A DNA stretch of 64,000 nt from Marinobacter vinifirmus (GCF_002258215.1 NZ_NEFY01000001.1:372001-436000), one strand, 5' to 3'; positions 8,635 through 18,346 are shown, counted from the first letter of the stretch. Program-made: numbers and translations. Notes: generated by a model not told the origin, from the letters alone.

Positions 8635-10431
8635 TCACTGAGGCGCCAGATTCGAAGGCACCGGCACCGGAAACTCCAGCAGCTGCTGTGCAAAAGCCTT
8701 ACCCTGCGGATCAATCCGAAGGGAGGCTACACCACCGCCACCCAGACTGTGCTCCAGCAAGAAATTGAACGCATGCAACCCCGGCATCGCCCAGCGCGTC
8801 ACCTTGCCAGACTCCGGATTCAGCGTATGGCTCATCCACTGCGCCACCGCCTGCTCCGTCAACGCCGCCTCAATAAACGGCAAAAACTCCGGATCCCGCG
8901 CAATCACCCCGATATTGCTGTGATCACCCTTATCACCAGACCGCGCCCACGCCAGCTTGATCAGCGGCACCGTCGTGTCTGTTGAAACCTCCATCCGTGA
9001 CTCCGGCTCAGCAGCCAGCGAGCCTGGATCAAATCCACCGTCGGTAACCACAGCCACTTCGGATTTCTCACCAGCCAGCTCCACCGAAACCGCCACTTCC
9101 GACTTCGGCACCAGGCAGGAATACAAACGAATCTTCGGCCACACCGTCGGACGGCCACCGACAATGCCGGTGATGCCTGGCGCCATGCCCGTGGCCGCCT
9201 GGGCAATTTCCCTTGAGAACAGCACCAGCGCCTTTTTGTTCGGGTGGGCGGTGGCAATCTTTACCACCACTTCCCGGCACTGGTCGCCCCGGCCGTGGGC
9301 ACCGTAGGTGGTTTCGGTGCCCAAAAGCTCGATGCTGGTTTCGGAATAGTCCGGCAGGCCACGCTCGGCAAACATCGCGGATGTCTTCGCCAGAATGGCT
9401 TCGGCCACTTTCTGCGCCTTCGCCTTGGCATTGATGCCGCCCAGCAGGAAGGTGACCGTGCATTTGAAGCCATCTGGCCAGGTGCCGGATACCTTGTAGC
9501 TGTCAGTGGACGGCAGGCCCTTCGCGCCAGTAACACTAACCTGGTCCGTGCCGATTTCTTCCAGCGTGACCCGGGTGAAATCACAGGTCACATCCGGCAG
9601 CAGGTAAGCCCGCGGGTCACCAATCTCGTACACCAGCTGTTCGCTCACGGTGCCCAGGCTGACCAGGCCACCGGTACCTTCTGGCTTGGTGATCACAAAG
9701 TCGCCGGAAGCGCTGACCTCGGCTATCGGAAACCCCATATTGGCGTAGCCGTCGGCCACCTGGTCCCAGTCGGTAAAGTTGCCGCCGGTAGACTGGGCGC
9801 CGCATTCCAGCAAATGCCCCGCCAGGCTGCCTTGGGCAAGCCTGTCGTAATCGTTCCAGCTCCAGCCGAATTCATGCACCAGCGGCGCCAGTACCAGGGC
9901 GCTGTCAGCTACCCGACCGGTAATAATGATGTCAGCCCCCTGTTCCAGTGCAGCCACCAGCCCAGGTGCGCCCAGGTAGGCGTTAAGGCTCACCATCATG
10001 GCCGGGAAAGGCTGGCCTGTGGTCATCTCGGTGATGCCAGCGTCGGCCAGTTTCTTTTTCTTCATCAGAAGGTCATCGCCCAGCACCACGGCGATTTTCA
10101 GGTCCACGCCCGCATGCTCGCACAGGGCCTGCAAGGCATCGCGGCAGGCGACCGGGTTCACGCCGCCGGCGTTGGTCAGCACCCGGATGCCTTTGTCCTT
10201 GATGTCGCCCAGCAGTGGAGCCATGACGGTTTCCACGAAGTCTCGGGCATAACCCTGAGACGGGTCTTTCATCTTCTGGCCGGCCATGATCGACATGGTG
10301 ATCTCGGCCAGGTAATCGGCTACCAGGTAGTCAATGTTGCCCTGGCGTACCAGTTGGGCGGCGGCGGTTTCTGTGTCGCCCCAGAAAGCGGCGGAGCAGC
10401 CGATGCGGATAGGGTTGTCGGGTTGTGCCAT
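8635..10431 (-). CDS. atuA: Acyclic terpene utilization protein AtuA
   Basis: 598-residue protein of the AtuA family (DUF1446). The N-terminal [20 protein letters not shown] and later [16 protein letters not shown] segments are typical of the family, with a smaller C-terminal domain carrying [17 protein letters not shown]. AtuA is needed for citronellol/geraniol growth in pseudomonads but its biochemical activity is unknown. It is the first gene of the minus-strand operon and is the main reason for calling the cluster atu instead of liu. AAGG precedes the ATG by 8 bases. Promoter and operator lie in the 132 bp gap shared with atuR. Confidence 0.88.
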   Translation of the reverse strand: MAQPDNPIRIGCSAAFWGDTETAAAQLVRQGNIDYLVADYLAEITMSIMAGQKMKDPSQGYARDFVETVMAPLLGDIKDKGIRVLTNAGGVNPVACRDALQALCEHAGVDLKIAVVLGDDLLMKKKKLADAGITEMTTGQPFPAMMVSLNAYLGAPGLVAALEQGADIIITGRVADSALVLAPLVHEFGWSWNDYDRLAQGSLAGHLLECGAQSTGGNFTDWDQVADGYANMGFPIAEVSASGDFVITKPEGTGGLVSLGTVSEQLVYEIGDPRAYLLPDVTCDFTRVTLEEIGTDQVSVTGAKGLPSTDSYKVSGTWPDGFKCTVTFLLGGINAKAKAQKVAEAILAKTSAMFAERGLPDYSETSIELLGTETTYGAHGRGDQCREVVVKIATAHPNKKALVLFSREIAQAATGMAPGITGIVGGRPTVWPKIRLYSCLVPKSEVAVSVELAGEKSEVAVVTDGGFDPGSLAAEPESRMEVSTDTTVPLIKLAWARSGDKGDHSNIGVIARDPEFLPFIEAALTEQAVAQWMSHTLNPESGKVTRWAMPGLHAFNFLLEHSLGGGGVASLRIDPQGKAFAQQLLEFPVPVPSNLAPQ

Positions 10432-10488
10432 GTTGTTTGCCTTGTTCTTTGCGCCCGGCGATTGCGGGCTGGTGCAGCGATGTTATCG

Positions 10489-10539
10489 ACAATACCAAGC
10501 AAGCGCTTGGTTTGTAAACAGGCAAATCTCGGGTAGAAT
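10489..10539. promoter_or_regulatory. Divergent atuA/atuR promoters with AtuR operator
   Basis: The palindrome ACCAAGC-AAGC-GCTTGGT occupies 10494-10511. On the minus strand TTTACA (10513-10518) and TATTGT (10489-10494) have an 18 bp spacer that is almost exactly the palindrome: this is the atuA promoter. On the plus strand TTTGTA (10511-10516) and TAGAAT (10534-10539) are 17 bp apart, giving an atuR promoter whose -35 box touches the palindrome. One bound TetR dimer could block both. AtuR of P. aeruginosa is known to bind inverted repeats in this same intergenic region. Confidence 0.6.
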
Positions 10540-10563
10540 AAAAAGTCCCAGCAAGACAACCGG

Positions 10564-11184
10564 ATGGCCTTTGTGAACCAGAACGAGATTCTTCAGTCCC
10601 TCATCGCCGAACAGCTTGTTTCCGACCCCGCCAGTGCTCGCGGGCGCTTGTTGAAAGAGGCGGCCAGGTTATTCCGGGACAAAGGCTATGAGCGCACCAC
10701 AGTGCGCGACCTGGCAGCAGCAGTAGGTATCCAGTCTGGCAGCCTGTTTCATCACTTCCGAACCAAGGAAGAAATCCTGAAAGCGGTGATGGTGGAGACC
10801 ATTCGCCTCAATACCGCCTTGATGCACGCGGCCATGGAGCAGGCTGGCACCCTGCGGGAGAAGCTCCGGGCGCTGGTGCGGGCCGAGCTGGAGTCCATCA
10901 ACGGCCAGACCGGTGAGGCCATGGCGGTGCTGGTGTATGAGTGGCGGAGTTTGTCTGAGGAATCGCAGGCGGAAGTACTGGCCCTGCGGGATCACTATGA
11001 AGGCCTGTGGCTATCGGTGCTGGAGCAACTGCGCACGGAGGGCAGTATCGATGCGGAACCGTTCATTGTGCGCCGGATGCTGACCGGGGCCCTGAGCTGG
11101 ACGGTGACCTGGTACCGGCCGGAGCGGGGCGGATTAACGCTCGACGGGTTGACTGATCAGGTGCTCGCAATTATGAAGTTGTAA
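10564..11184 (+). CDS. atuR: TetR-family repressor of the atu cluster
   Basis: 206-residue TetR regulator. The N-terminal helix-turn-helix covers about residues 28-72 (FRDKGYERTTVRDLAAAVG, then GSLFHHFRTKEEIL); the remainder is the ligand-binding helical domain. It is transcribed divergently from atuA with an 18 bp interrupted palindrome placed between the two promoters, so autoregulation and repression of atuA-H, relieved by a terpenoid acyl-CoA, are likely. The ribosome-binding site is weak (AGCAAGACAACCGG), in keeping with a low-level repressor. Confidence 0.82.
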   Translation: MAFVNQNEILQSLIAEQLVSDPASARGRLLKEAARLFRDKGYERTTVRDLAAAVGIQSGSLFHHFRTKEEILKAVMVETIRLNTALMHAAMEQAGTLREKLRALVRAELESINGQTGEAMAVLVYEWRSLSEESQAEVLALRDHYEGLWLSVLEQLRTEGSIDAEPFIVRRMLTGALSWTVTWYRPERGGLTLDGLTDQVLAIMKL

Positions 11185-11229
11185 AATATTCATTCACATA
11201 CTTAAAAAATTTTCTGTGTCCCCTGATTT

Positions 11230-11258
11230 TTGGCTGATTCAAAACCTATTGTTTTATA
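11230..11258 (+). promoter_or_regulatory. Possible promoter of the lipoprotein/TRAP-like operon
   Basis: TTGGCT (11230-11235) and TTTATA (11253-11258) are 17 bp apart in a locally AT-rich stretch upstream of the lipoprotein gene. A 15 bp palindrome CAGGCCATTGGCCTG follows at 11290-11304, in the presumed 5' leader, and could be an operator. The rest of the 217 bp gap after atuR holds nothing else I recognise. Confidence 0.35.
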
Positions 11259-11401
11259 TCAATAAATTTCTCTTTTCTTGATTTCCATTCAGGCCATTGG
11301 CCTGATCGGCATATCCATTTCGGCAATCGAGCCATTTCTGTCTGACAGCAATCGCCGCATTCTTGCACCCACAACAACAAAGCAAGAAAGGTCGTCGAAC
11401 T

Positions 11402-12466
11402 ATGATCTCCTCACTGTTTTCTTACATGCGTGCTTGCCCGTCTCGCCTTCGCCAGACAGCGACCGCGGGGGCCGTGCTGTTGCTGGCCGGCTGTTCTGCA
11501 AACCCGATCTACACCACCACCGGCGTAGTGCTTTCCAATTACTCGGAGTCTGAAGCAACACCCTACGTGATGCAGATGTCGGATCCGAAGATGGCCTGCG
11601 CCCTGGGCGAAGGTGTCGACCCCCTCATGTATTCATTCTCCCGGGTAACCTCTGCACCGGATACCACCGGTTCCCTGCTGATGCTGCTGGCGGCCAACTG
11701 CATGGAATACCGAACCTGGGAAGCCGAGCTCGATTACCTGCGGGCCGATTTCAGCGGTGACATTCCTGCCGCCAAGGATGCCCGTGAAAAGGCCAAGCGA
11801 CTGCACGCCCAGACCGCGAAGCGCCGTTACCAGGCGTTCCAGCGTGCGATGGCGGCCTACGATTTTGATCCTTCGGCAGAACCTCTGGAATGTCCGTTCC
11901 TGTTCAGCGAACAGGACGAGCTGACCTTCCTGCTTGGCTTGCTGACCGGTATGCAGGCGATCGTGAACGATTCCAACTCCGGTGCCATGGCTGGCGTGCC
12001 CCGCAACATTGCGCCCCAGGCCGAGCGGGCAGCCCAGTGTGTAGACAACGAAAAATGGGGCGGCCTGCCCAATGCCGTTCGTGCACTGGTGTGGCTGCTG
12101 CTGCCGGATACCCGTCCGGAACTCGCCCCCGACCCCTGGCAGGTGCTCGAGAACAGCGCCGAGCTGGGTGTGCAAACCGGTATGCGCGCTTCCCACGCCT
12201 TGCAGGCGGTAGCGGCTGAGACCTTCGGTCGCCCGCAGGTGCTGGCCGATGCCATCGCCAGCTTCGCAGAGGCGGACGGTCGTATCGAGGTGTGGGACGA
12301 GTACCGACTGGTTGATGAAGTGGCCCGGGGCGTTGTGACCTTCTCGTCTGACAAGCACTGGACAGCCAATTACGGGCACCGCACACCAAAGAGCTATTTC
12401 GGCAAGATGAGCCCGGAACGCAGCACCGAAAACGTTGAAACTATGGATCTGGACGGCCTGCTGTAG
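11402..12466 (+). CDS. Conserved lipoprotein of unknown function, linked to TRAP-like transporter
   Basis: 354 residues. The N-terminus is a type II signal peptide with lipobox LLAGC, Cys31 being the predicted lipidated residue, so the protein is membrane-anchored facing the periplasm. The body is rich in Ala, Leu and acidic residues and has scattered cysteines; I recognise no domain. The ATG at 11402 is preferred over an upstream TTG because AGAAAGG lies just before it and the signal peptide then has normal length. It is followed after 58 bp by a solute-binding protein and then a TRAP-like permease, so it may be an accessory subunit. Function is unknown. Confidence 0.8.
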   Translation: MISSLFSYMRACPSRLRQTATAGAVLLLAGCSANPIYTTTGVVLSNYSESEATPYVMQMSDPKMACALGEGVDPLMYSFSRVTSAPDTTGSLLMLLAANCMEYRTWEAELDYLRADFSGDIPAAKDAREKAKRLHAQTAKRRYQAFQRAMAAYDFDPSAEPLECPFLFSEQDELTFLLGLLTGMQAIVNDSNSGAMAGVPRNIAPQAERAAQCVDNEKWGGLPNAVRALVWLLLPDTRPELAPDPWQVLENSAELGVQTGMRASHALQAVAAETFGRPQVLADAIASFAEADGRIEVWDEYRLVDEVARGVVTFSSDKHWTANYGHRTPKSYFGKMSPERSTENVETMDLDGLL

Positions 12467-12524
12467 CAGCGCCGTCCGGCACGAAAACCTTACCCACAAA
12501 CACAAGAATGACCCGGAGGTCGTC

Positions 12525-13535
12525 ATGATCCGCAAATCCCTTGCCGCTTTGTCCCTTGCTGTGGCCGCACCCCTGGCTTCAGCCCAGCCTGTCTCCATGT
12601 GCGTGTTCGATGTCATCGGCGCCAACGGTGACGTTTACAACCTGGTGAAAGACTACGCACTGGAAATGAAAGCCCACGGTGTGGACTTCGAGCTCAAGCC
12701 TTACACCGATGAAGGCGTGGCCGTAGGCGACTTCAATGCCGGCCAGTGTGATGCAGTAGCGGCGACCGATATCCGTATCCGTCCGTTTAACAAGTTCACC
12801 GGTAGCATCAGTGCCGTGGGTGCCATCCCCACCTACGACGACCTGAAAACCCTGCTGGCCACCCTGGCCCAGGCCAAGGCGGCGCCGCTGATGAAAGACG
12901 GCGGCTATGAAGTTCTGGGTATTGTGCCGGCCGGTGCCGGTTACCTGTTTGTGAACGACCGCAGCATCGACACCGCCGGTGAACTGGCCGGTAAGCGCAT
13001 GGCGACCCTGGACTACCAGAAAGACGCCATCCACATGGTGAACTATGTGAAAGCCACCGTGGTGCCCTCCGATATCACCAACTTTGCCGGCAAGTTTAAC
13101 AACGGCTCGGTTGATGCAGCCTACGCCCCGGCCTTCGCCTACGAGGCGCTGGAGCTGTACAAGGGGATTGGCGACAAGGGCGGCATTGTGGATTACCCGC
13201 TGGCCCAGCTGACCATCCAGATTGTTGCCCGTGACGAAGTGCTGGACGACGACACCGCCCAGAAAGCCCGTGATGTTGCCTGGGGTATGTACCCGCAGGC
13301 CATGAACCTGATCCAGGGCCAGGAAGAGGGTATTCCGGACGAGCAGTGGATTCGTATTCCCGAGAAAGACATCACCGGCTACCAGGAAATGTTCCGCGAG
13401 AACCGCCTGGAGATGCGTGACGATGTGAACAACGCACCGAGTGTCTATCACCCGAAAATGATGAGCCTGCTGAGCAAGATCCGTTGTGCCAGCAACCCGG
13501 GTGCTTCCGAGTGCACCGCGGCTAACCGGGAATAA
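12525..13535 (+). CDS. Putative periplasmic solute-binding protein of a TRAP-like transporter
   Basis: 336 residues beginning with a signal peptide (MIRKSLAALSLAVAAPLASA, then mature QPVSMCVFD). The body alternates beta/alpha and has ATDIRIRPFN and GAGYLFVND segments and a C-terminal cysteine pair, in the manner of periplasmic binding proteins. It is not a close match in my memory to the canonical DctP family. The ATG at 12525 follows CGGAGGTCGTC, a strong ribosome-binding site. It lies between a lipoprotein and a TRAP-type permease, 15 bp before the latter, so it probably delivers the ligand. The ligand cannot be told from sequence. Confidence 0.72.
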   Translation: MIRKSLAALSLAVAAPLASAQPVSMCVFDVIGANGDVYNLVKDYALEMKAHGVDFELKPYTDEGVAVGDFNAGQCDAVAATDIRIRPFNKFTGSISAVGAIPTYDDLKTLLATLAQAKAAPLMKDGGYEVLGIVPAGAGYLFVNDRSIDTAGELAGKRMATLDYQKDAIHMVNYVKATVVPSDITNFAGKFNNGSVDAAYAPAFAYEALELYKGIGDKGGIVDYPLAQLTIQIVARDEVLDDDTAQKARDVAWGMYPQAMNLIQGQEEGIPDEQWIRIPEKDITGYQEMFRENRLEMRDDVNNAPSVYHPKMMSLLSKIRCASNPGASECTAANRE

Positions 13536-13550
13536 TCGGAGACACTGACG

Positions 13551-15602
13551 ATGAACTGGCGAGCGATGACCGCTACCGGCGCAAGGACGCTCTACCCCGT
13601 GCACAGGCTGCACGGGGTAATCCTGCTGCTGTTACTTCTGGCGACCCTGGCGCTGGGAATGGGCAACTCGCTCCATTCCAGGCTTTTGTGGGTAGGCGAG
13701 CAGGTATGGCCCAATTATTACCTGCTCAACCCGGATGCAACCGAGCCTACCTGCAACCTGTCTGTTGATATCGACACGGAAGTGGAACGCCGGGTAGCCG
13801 CCTACAAGCCGGACCCGGACGATCTGTTCAGCTCTCCGCCTAACCCCGAGGCCATACGTAAGTCCCTGCAAAGTAACCTGGCCCTGTGTGAGCAGCGTCA
13901 CCTGCAGTTCGCTGAAAACCAGAAGCATGCCACCTGGGCGTTGGGTGTGTTCAAGGATATCGAGCAGGGGCTGGCAGACTTTCTGCTCAAGAACATCGAC
14001 CTGACAAAGTTCCTGTTCATTGGCATGTTTGCCATGGCTGCGGCCATCTCGGCGCTGGATGCGGACCACATTGCCTTGCGCTTGCCGAGAAACCGGGCGG
14101 AATGGCGCCTGAGCCAGGGTTCCCAGTTTGTGGTGAACGGGCTGATGCTGCTGTCGCTCAGTGCCTACGTCGGGCGACTGCAGGCATCCCCGGGGGCCGG
14201 TGACACCATAATCCTGCAATACGCCTGGTCGCTGGTGTTCGGGCTGTTCATGGTGATCAACGCCATCCGGTTCCTGTTTGTGCCGGAGCGCATGAAAGCA
14301 GGCTCCCTTGCCATGTCGTCGGGGCTGGTGGTGCCGCTGTACTGCACCATGGGCCTGATCGCCATGAGCTACTTCTTCTTTGTAGACGGCTACAGCTCAG
14401 GCCTGGCGATTTACTTCGGCATGATGTCGAACCTGTCGTCCATGTTCATCAACATCGGCCTGTATGTGCTGGTGGGCATGATGCTCAAGCAGACCCGGGT
14501 GCCGGAGCTGTTGCTGAATGTGCTCAAGCCGTTCAACCTGCCTGCACCCATGCTGGCCTCGGTGATTATCTTCGCCACCGCTTTCCCGACGGCCTTCACC
14601 GGCGCCTCCGGTATCTTCATCCTGGCTGTTGGCGGGGTAGTGTACGACGAGCTGCGTCGCGCCGGTGCAGGCCGGCAGCTGTCGCTGGCGACCACGGCGA
14701 TGTCCGGCAGCCTGGGTGTGGTGCTGAATCCTTGCTTGCTGATCGTGGTGGTAGCGGCCCTGAACAAGGAAGTCACCACCACCGAGATGTATGGCTGGGG
14801 CTTCTGGGTGTTCATTATGTCGGCTTCCCTGTTCTCCTTCATCGTCTGCAAGACCGAAGGTAACTGGAAACCGCGGCCGGCCCCGGGTGCCGTTCGTGCA
14901 GCCGTGCGTGAGCTTGGCCCCCTGATTCCCTATGCCCTGACAGCAGCAGCTGTGATCCTGGTCATCTGGGTTGTACTCGGGCTCCAGTTCAATGAATACA
15001 GTGCGCCCCTGATTCTGCCGCTGGTGATGCTGGCTGTCGTGATGCTGGATGCCGGTAAGGCCGGCCAGGAAAGCGGCCAGTCCAGAACCCAGGCGTTCTT
15101 CGATCGCAGCAGCTCTGCTGCCAGTGATTCGGCCGTGCATATCGGCGCCTTGTTGGCCCTGATCGGTTTCTCGATCTGCCTGGGCGGGATTCTGGAGCGT
15201 TCCGATATCGTACACGCCCTGTTCCCCGAAAGCCTGACCAGCCCCTGGTTGGCGATGATGGTGATCGTGCTGATGCTGACCGTGATCGGCATGGTGATGG
15301 ACCCGTTCGGTGCCGTTATCCTGGTATCGGCTACCATTGCCCAGCCGGCCATCCAGATTGGTATCGACCCGCTGCACTTCTGGATTGTATGCCTGGTGGC
15401 GTTCGAGCTGGGTTATCTGAGCCCGCCGGTGGCCCTTAACCACCTGCTGACCCGGCAAGTGGTAGGCGAAACCGAAGTGCTGGCTGCCGAGCGCACCGGT
15501 TCCTTCTGGCATCGCTATCAGCGCCTGCTTTTGCCGCTGGCGGTAATGGTGCCCACGCTGTTACTGGTGGCGTTTGTGCCCATGCTTTTCTACGCTTTAT
15601 AA
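13551..15602 (+). CDS. TRAP-type transporter permease, fused small and large subunits
   Basis: 683-residue polytopic inner-membrane protein. One TM segment lies near residues 24-40, then a hydrophilic loop of about 100 residues with Cys residues, then three or four TM segments resembling a DctQ small subunit. From about residue 275 on it resembles DctM: ILAVGGVVYDELRRAG, GSLGVVLNPCLLIVVV and near the C-terminus DPFGAVILVSATIAQPA and FELGYLSPPVALNH. This suggests sodium- or proton-coupled uptake with the upstream binding protein. The large extracytoplasmic loop is not typical of DctQ. A terminator follows at 15619. Confidence 0.8.
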   Translation: MNWRAMTATGARTLYPVHRLHGVILLLLLLATLALGMGNSLHSRLLWVGEQVWPNYYLLNPDATEPTCNLSVDIDTEVERRVAAYKPDPDDLFSSPPNPEAIRKSLQSNLALCEQRHLQFAENQKHATWALGVFKDIEQGLADFLLKNIDLTKFLFIGMFAMAAAISALDADHIALRLPRNRAEWRLSQGSQFVVNGLMLLSLSAYVGRLQASPGAGDTIILQYAWSLVFGLFMVINAIRFLFVPERMKAGSLAMSSGLVVPLYCTMGLIAMSYFFFVDGYSSGLAIYFGMMSNLSSMFINIGLYVLVGMMLKQTRVPELLLNVLKPFNLPAPMLASVIIFATAFPTAFTGASGIFILAVGGVVYDELRRAGAGRQLSLATTAMSGSLGVVLNPCLLIVVVAALNKEVTTTEMYGWGFWVFIMSASLFSFIVCKTEGNWKPRPAPGAVRAAVRELGPLIPYALTAAAVILVIWVVLGLQFNEYSAPLILPLVMLAVVMLDAGKAGQESGQSRTQAFFDRSSSAASDSAVHIGALLALIGFSICLGGILERSDIVHALFPESLTSPWLAMMVIVLMLTVIGMVMDPFGAVILVSATIAQPAIQIGIDPLHFWIVCLVAFELGYLSPPVALNHLLTRQVVGETEVLAAERTGSFWHRYQRLLLPLAVMVPTLLLVAFVPMLFYAL

Positions 15603-15618
15603 GCGCAGTAGCATAAAC

Positions 15619-15653
15619 AAAACCCGCGAAGCTCTGCTCTCGCGGGTTTTTTT
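15619..15653 (+). terminator. Rho-independent terminator after TRAP-like operon
   Basis: The stem AACCCGCGA pairs with TCGCGGGTT around a GCTCTGCTC loop and runs into seven T residues; it starts 17 bp after the permease stop codon. Confidence 0.9.
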
Positions 15654-15745
15654 ACGATCAGGCTGGTGCAATATGCCTGTAAGGGTCGGTCACGGAAGAT
15701 TGGCCGTATAACCGGTAAACCTGTTGATAACGGAAAACATGCCCC

Positions 15746-18346
15746 GTGAAATATCTAAGTCGATCTATGGTTCTGGTGTCAGGGATGGCGGTGTTGGCCG
15801 GCTGTGGTGGCGGAGGCTCCGGTTCGTCGGTGCCTGCTTTGCCGCCTTCGCCGCTGTCTGGTGTGATCAGTATTGAGGCGAACAGCCGGGTTGACCAGGA
15901 TACGATGAACCAGCTGGGGCTTGAGGGCGCACAAGTTGCAACCGGCACACAGGCTCTGCCTGCCAGCTTTGTGCTGGCTGGCTATGTCAGCGGGGCGGCA
16001 GGGACCTATCCTTCCGCCTCTGCCCAGTGTCAGCCTTTCGCCTATGCAGAGGATGCGGTGGACGAGTACTCGGTGCCCCTGGCGGCGGGGGAGACCCTCG
16101 TTCTTGAAAGCTTTGGCAGCTGCCTGGCTGACCCGGAGCTCGAGCTGGTGGTTGAAGGCGCCGGCCCGCTATCGGCCTCTGTCAATGCTGGCCCGGCCCG
16201 TTATACCCTCACAGCCGGCGATAGCACGGAATACCGCGTAACGGTGCGCAACACCGGGAATGCGCCCGCCCGCTACATACTGGCCAAGTCGGTCGCTTTT
16301 GGCGCCGAAGGGATGGCGTTTGACTGGCCCCGCTATCGCTTTATTGAAGGCGAGGCCGTTGTTGCCCTGGCCGACGATGACACTGTCCGAGCTGCCATGG
16401 CGACACCTGCCGCTGAAAAAGCCCGCGCCCTGGGGGCGGGTGAATGGCTGATGACCATGCCCGGCAACCGGGTTCGCAGTGCACAGGCCGGGCCAGTGGC
16501 CGAGGATACACTGAACTGGATCCGGGAGTTGCGGGCGACGCCCGGTGTGCTGTCGGCTACGCCTAACTACGTGGTTTCCAGCCAGCAAACCGGCACACCG
16601 GTGTCTGAACCGCTGTACACCCGGCAGTGGCATTATGACCTGATCAACGGGCCTGCGGCCTGGCAGCTGGCGCCCGGCGGTGGCGCTGGTGTGAACGTGG
16701 CGGTGCTGGATAGCGGATTATTGAGGCTGCCTTCCGGCGCATGGCATCCGGACCTGGACAGCAATGTGCAGTCACGGCCCGCTTACGACTTTGTTGATAA
16801 CGATACGATTCCTGCAGACCCGGGCAGCAGCGTTGGCGGCGATGTGTTCCATGGTACCCACGTAGCCGGCACGGTTGCAGCCGTGGTGAATGATGCCGGC
16901 AGTGGCGGCGTGGCTTACGGAGCGGGGCTGGTTCCGGTACGGGTGCTGGGTGAGGGGGGCACAGGCTCATCTGCAGACCTGATTGCGGCCATCAACTGGC
17001 TGGTGGCCGGGAGCGGCGGCCAGCCCTATGCAGACGTGGTCAATATGAGCCTGGGCGGTTTGCCCAGAATTCAAGACCTGGAAGACGCGATTGCCAAGGG
17101 GGTCGGCAAGGGAATGGTTTTCGTGGCCGCTGCAGGTAACGCAGCTACATCAACTTTGTCCTATCCGGCCGCATCTCCTAACGTGCTCGCTGTCAGTGCC
17201 GTGGACGGCGGAGGCCAGCTGGCTGGCTACTCCAATTTTGGCAGCTGGATTGACCTGGCAGCCCCCGGTGGCGATGCCAGCCGCGATGGCAACCTCGACG
17301 GTGCCGGTGACGTGGTCTGGAGTACCAGTGGTGAGCGGGACGGAGGTGTTTCCATTGCGGGTTACCGGGGGCTGCAGGGTACGTCTATGGCCTCGCCCCA
17401 TGTGGCGGGCGTGCTGGCGCTGATGAAGGCCCGTGACCCGGCCATGAACTATGACAAGGTGCGCGTTTGGCTTCAGGGCGGGCAGATGACGGACGGCCAG
17501 GCACGCCGGAATGACACCCTGGGCTGGGGTGTACTGGATGCTGCCCGGGCAGTTTCTGCGGCCGGTAGCGGCTTTGCAGATACCATTCTTTCGGCATCGC
17601 CGGCCCTGGTTTCACTCAGCAACGAGGGCGAGCAGAGCGTATCGGTTGAGCTCAGCGTTTTCGGCGATGGTAATGTTTCCAACCTGTCGCTGGGTGATAT
17701 GCCGGCCTGGATAGACGTCACCGGGTGCCAGTCCGCGCCGCCATGCGCACTGCAAGTAACGTTAATCAAAGACCAGCTCACGCCGGATGAACCGGCCCGG
17801 GGCTCTATCGTGGTGAACTACCAGGTAGACGGTGCCAGTGCAGATCCGCTGTCCATCCCGGTCATCGGCCAGCTGGTCAGCGACGAACAGGCCCGAAACG
17901 CCGGTCGGCACTTTGTGCTGCTGGTTAACACCGAGCCCAATGAAGATAACCTGTATATGGCCGAGTCCCAGGTTACCCTGGATGCGGAAAACGGCGTCTA
18001 TTCGTTCCGCTTCGAGAACGACGATGGCGAAGAGCCACAGCAGCTTCGCGAGGTGCGCCCGGGAGACTACTATCTTGTAGCTGGCAGTGACCTTGATGGT
18101 GACGGAATCATCTGCCAGCCGGGCGAGGCCTGCGCCGAGTATCCGATTACCGGCTTGCGGGAGGTGATCACCATCGAGGAAGGCCAAAGCCTCTCCGATA
18201 TCCGCCTGACCACCGGTTTCTCCCGGCCCACGATTTCTGCGGCTTCACCGGATATACTGCCCCGGCCCGGCTTTCAGGGGTATCAGCTGAGGGCTCCCGA
18301 GACACAAACCGGCCCGGCCGACAATCGAATCAGGATGACGCAATGA
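15746..18346 (+). CDS. S8 family serine protease, lipoprotein
   Basis: 866-residue subtilisin-type protease. The GTG start gives a type II signal peptide with lipobox VLAGC (Cys20) followed by a Gly/Ser linker, so it is surface- or periplasm-anchored. The N-terminal third (to about 290) looks like an Ig-like region plus propeptide (ATPNYVVSSQQ). The catalytic triad is intact: VAVLDSG (Asp322), HGTHVAGT (His369) and GTSMASPHVAG (Ser547). The C-terminal part is beta-rich and contains DLDGDGIICQPGE, which looks like a calcium-binding loop. The stop overlaps the start of the PrcB-like gene by 4 bases. Confidence 0.87.
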   Translation: MKYLSRSMVLVSGMAVLAGCGGGGSGSSVPALPPSPLSGVISIEANSRVDQDTMNQLGLEGAQVATGTQALPASFVLAGYVSGAAGTYPSASAQCQPFAYAEDAVDEYSVPLAAGETLVLESFGSCLADPELELVVEGAGPLSASVNAGPARYTLTAGDSTEYRVTVRNTGNAPARYILAKSVAFGAEGMAFDWPRYRFIEGEAVVALADDDTVRAAMATPAAEKARALGAGEWLMTMPGNRVRSAQAGPVAEDTLNWIRELRATPGVLSATPNYVVSSQQTGTPVSEPLYTRQWHYDLINGPAAWQLAPGGGAGVNVAVLDSGLLRLPSGAWHPDLDSNVQSRPAYDFVDNDTIPADPGSSVGGDVFHGTHVAGTVAAVVNDAGSGGVAYGAGLVPVRVLGEGGTGSSADLIAAINWLVAGSGGQPYADVVNMSLGGLPRIQDLEDAIAKGVGKGMVFVAAAGNAATSTLSYPAASPNVLAVSAVDGGGQLAGYSNFGSWIDLAAPGGDASRDGNLDGAGDVVWSTSGERDGGVSIAGYRGLQGTSMASPHVAGVLALMKARDPAMNYDKVRVWLQGGQMTDGQARRNDTLGWGVLDAARAVSAAGSGFADTILSASPALVSLSNEGEQSVSVELSVFGDGNVSNLSLGDMPAWIDVTGCQSAPPCALQVTLIKDQLTPDEPARGSIVVNYQVDGASADPLSIPVIGQLVSDEQARNAGRHFVLLVNTEPNEDNLYMAESQVTLDAENGVYSFRFENDDGEEPQQLREVRPGDYYLVAGSDLDGDGIICQPGEACAEYPITGLREVITIEEGQSLSDIRLTTGFSRPTISAASPDILPRPGFQGYQLRAPETQTGPADNRIRMTQ

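Noticed and set aside
1..10431. Leucine/isovalerate (liu) catabolic cluster
   Set aside because: The carboxylase, dehydrogenase and hydratase would fit, but there is no HMG-CoA lyase, and AtuA, the SDR and the terminal very-long-chain acyl-CoA synthetase follow the atu order.
14397..15512. 371-codon minus-strand frame opposite the TRAP-like permease
   Set aside because: Translation is rich in His, Gln and Arg without motifs; the plus-strand membrane protein is the real gene.
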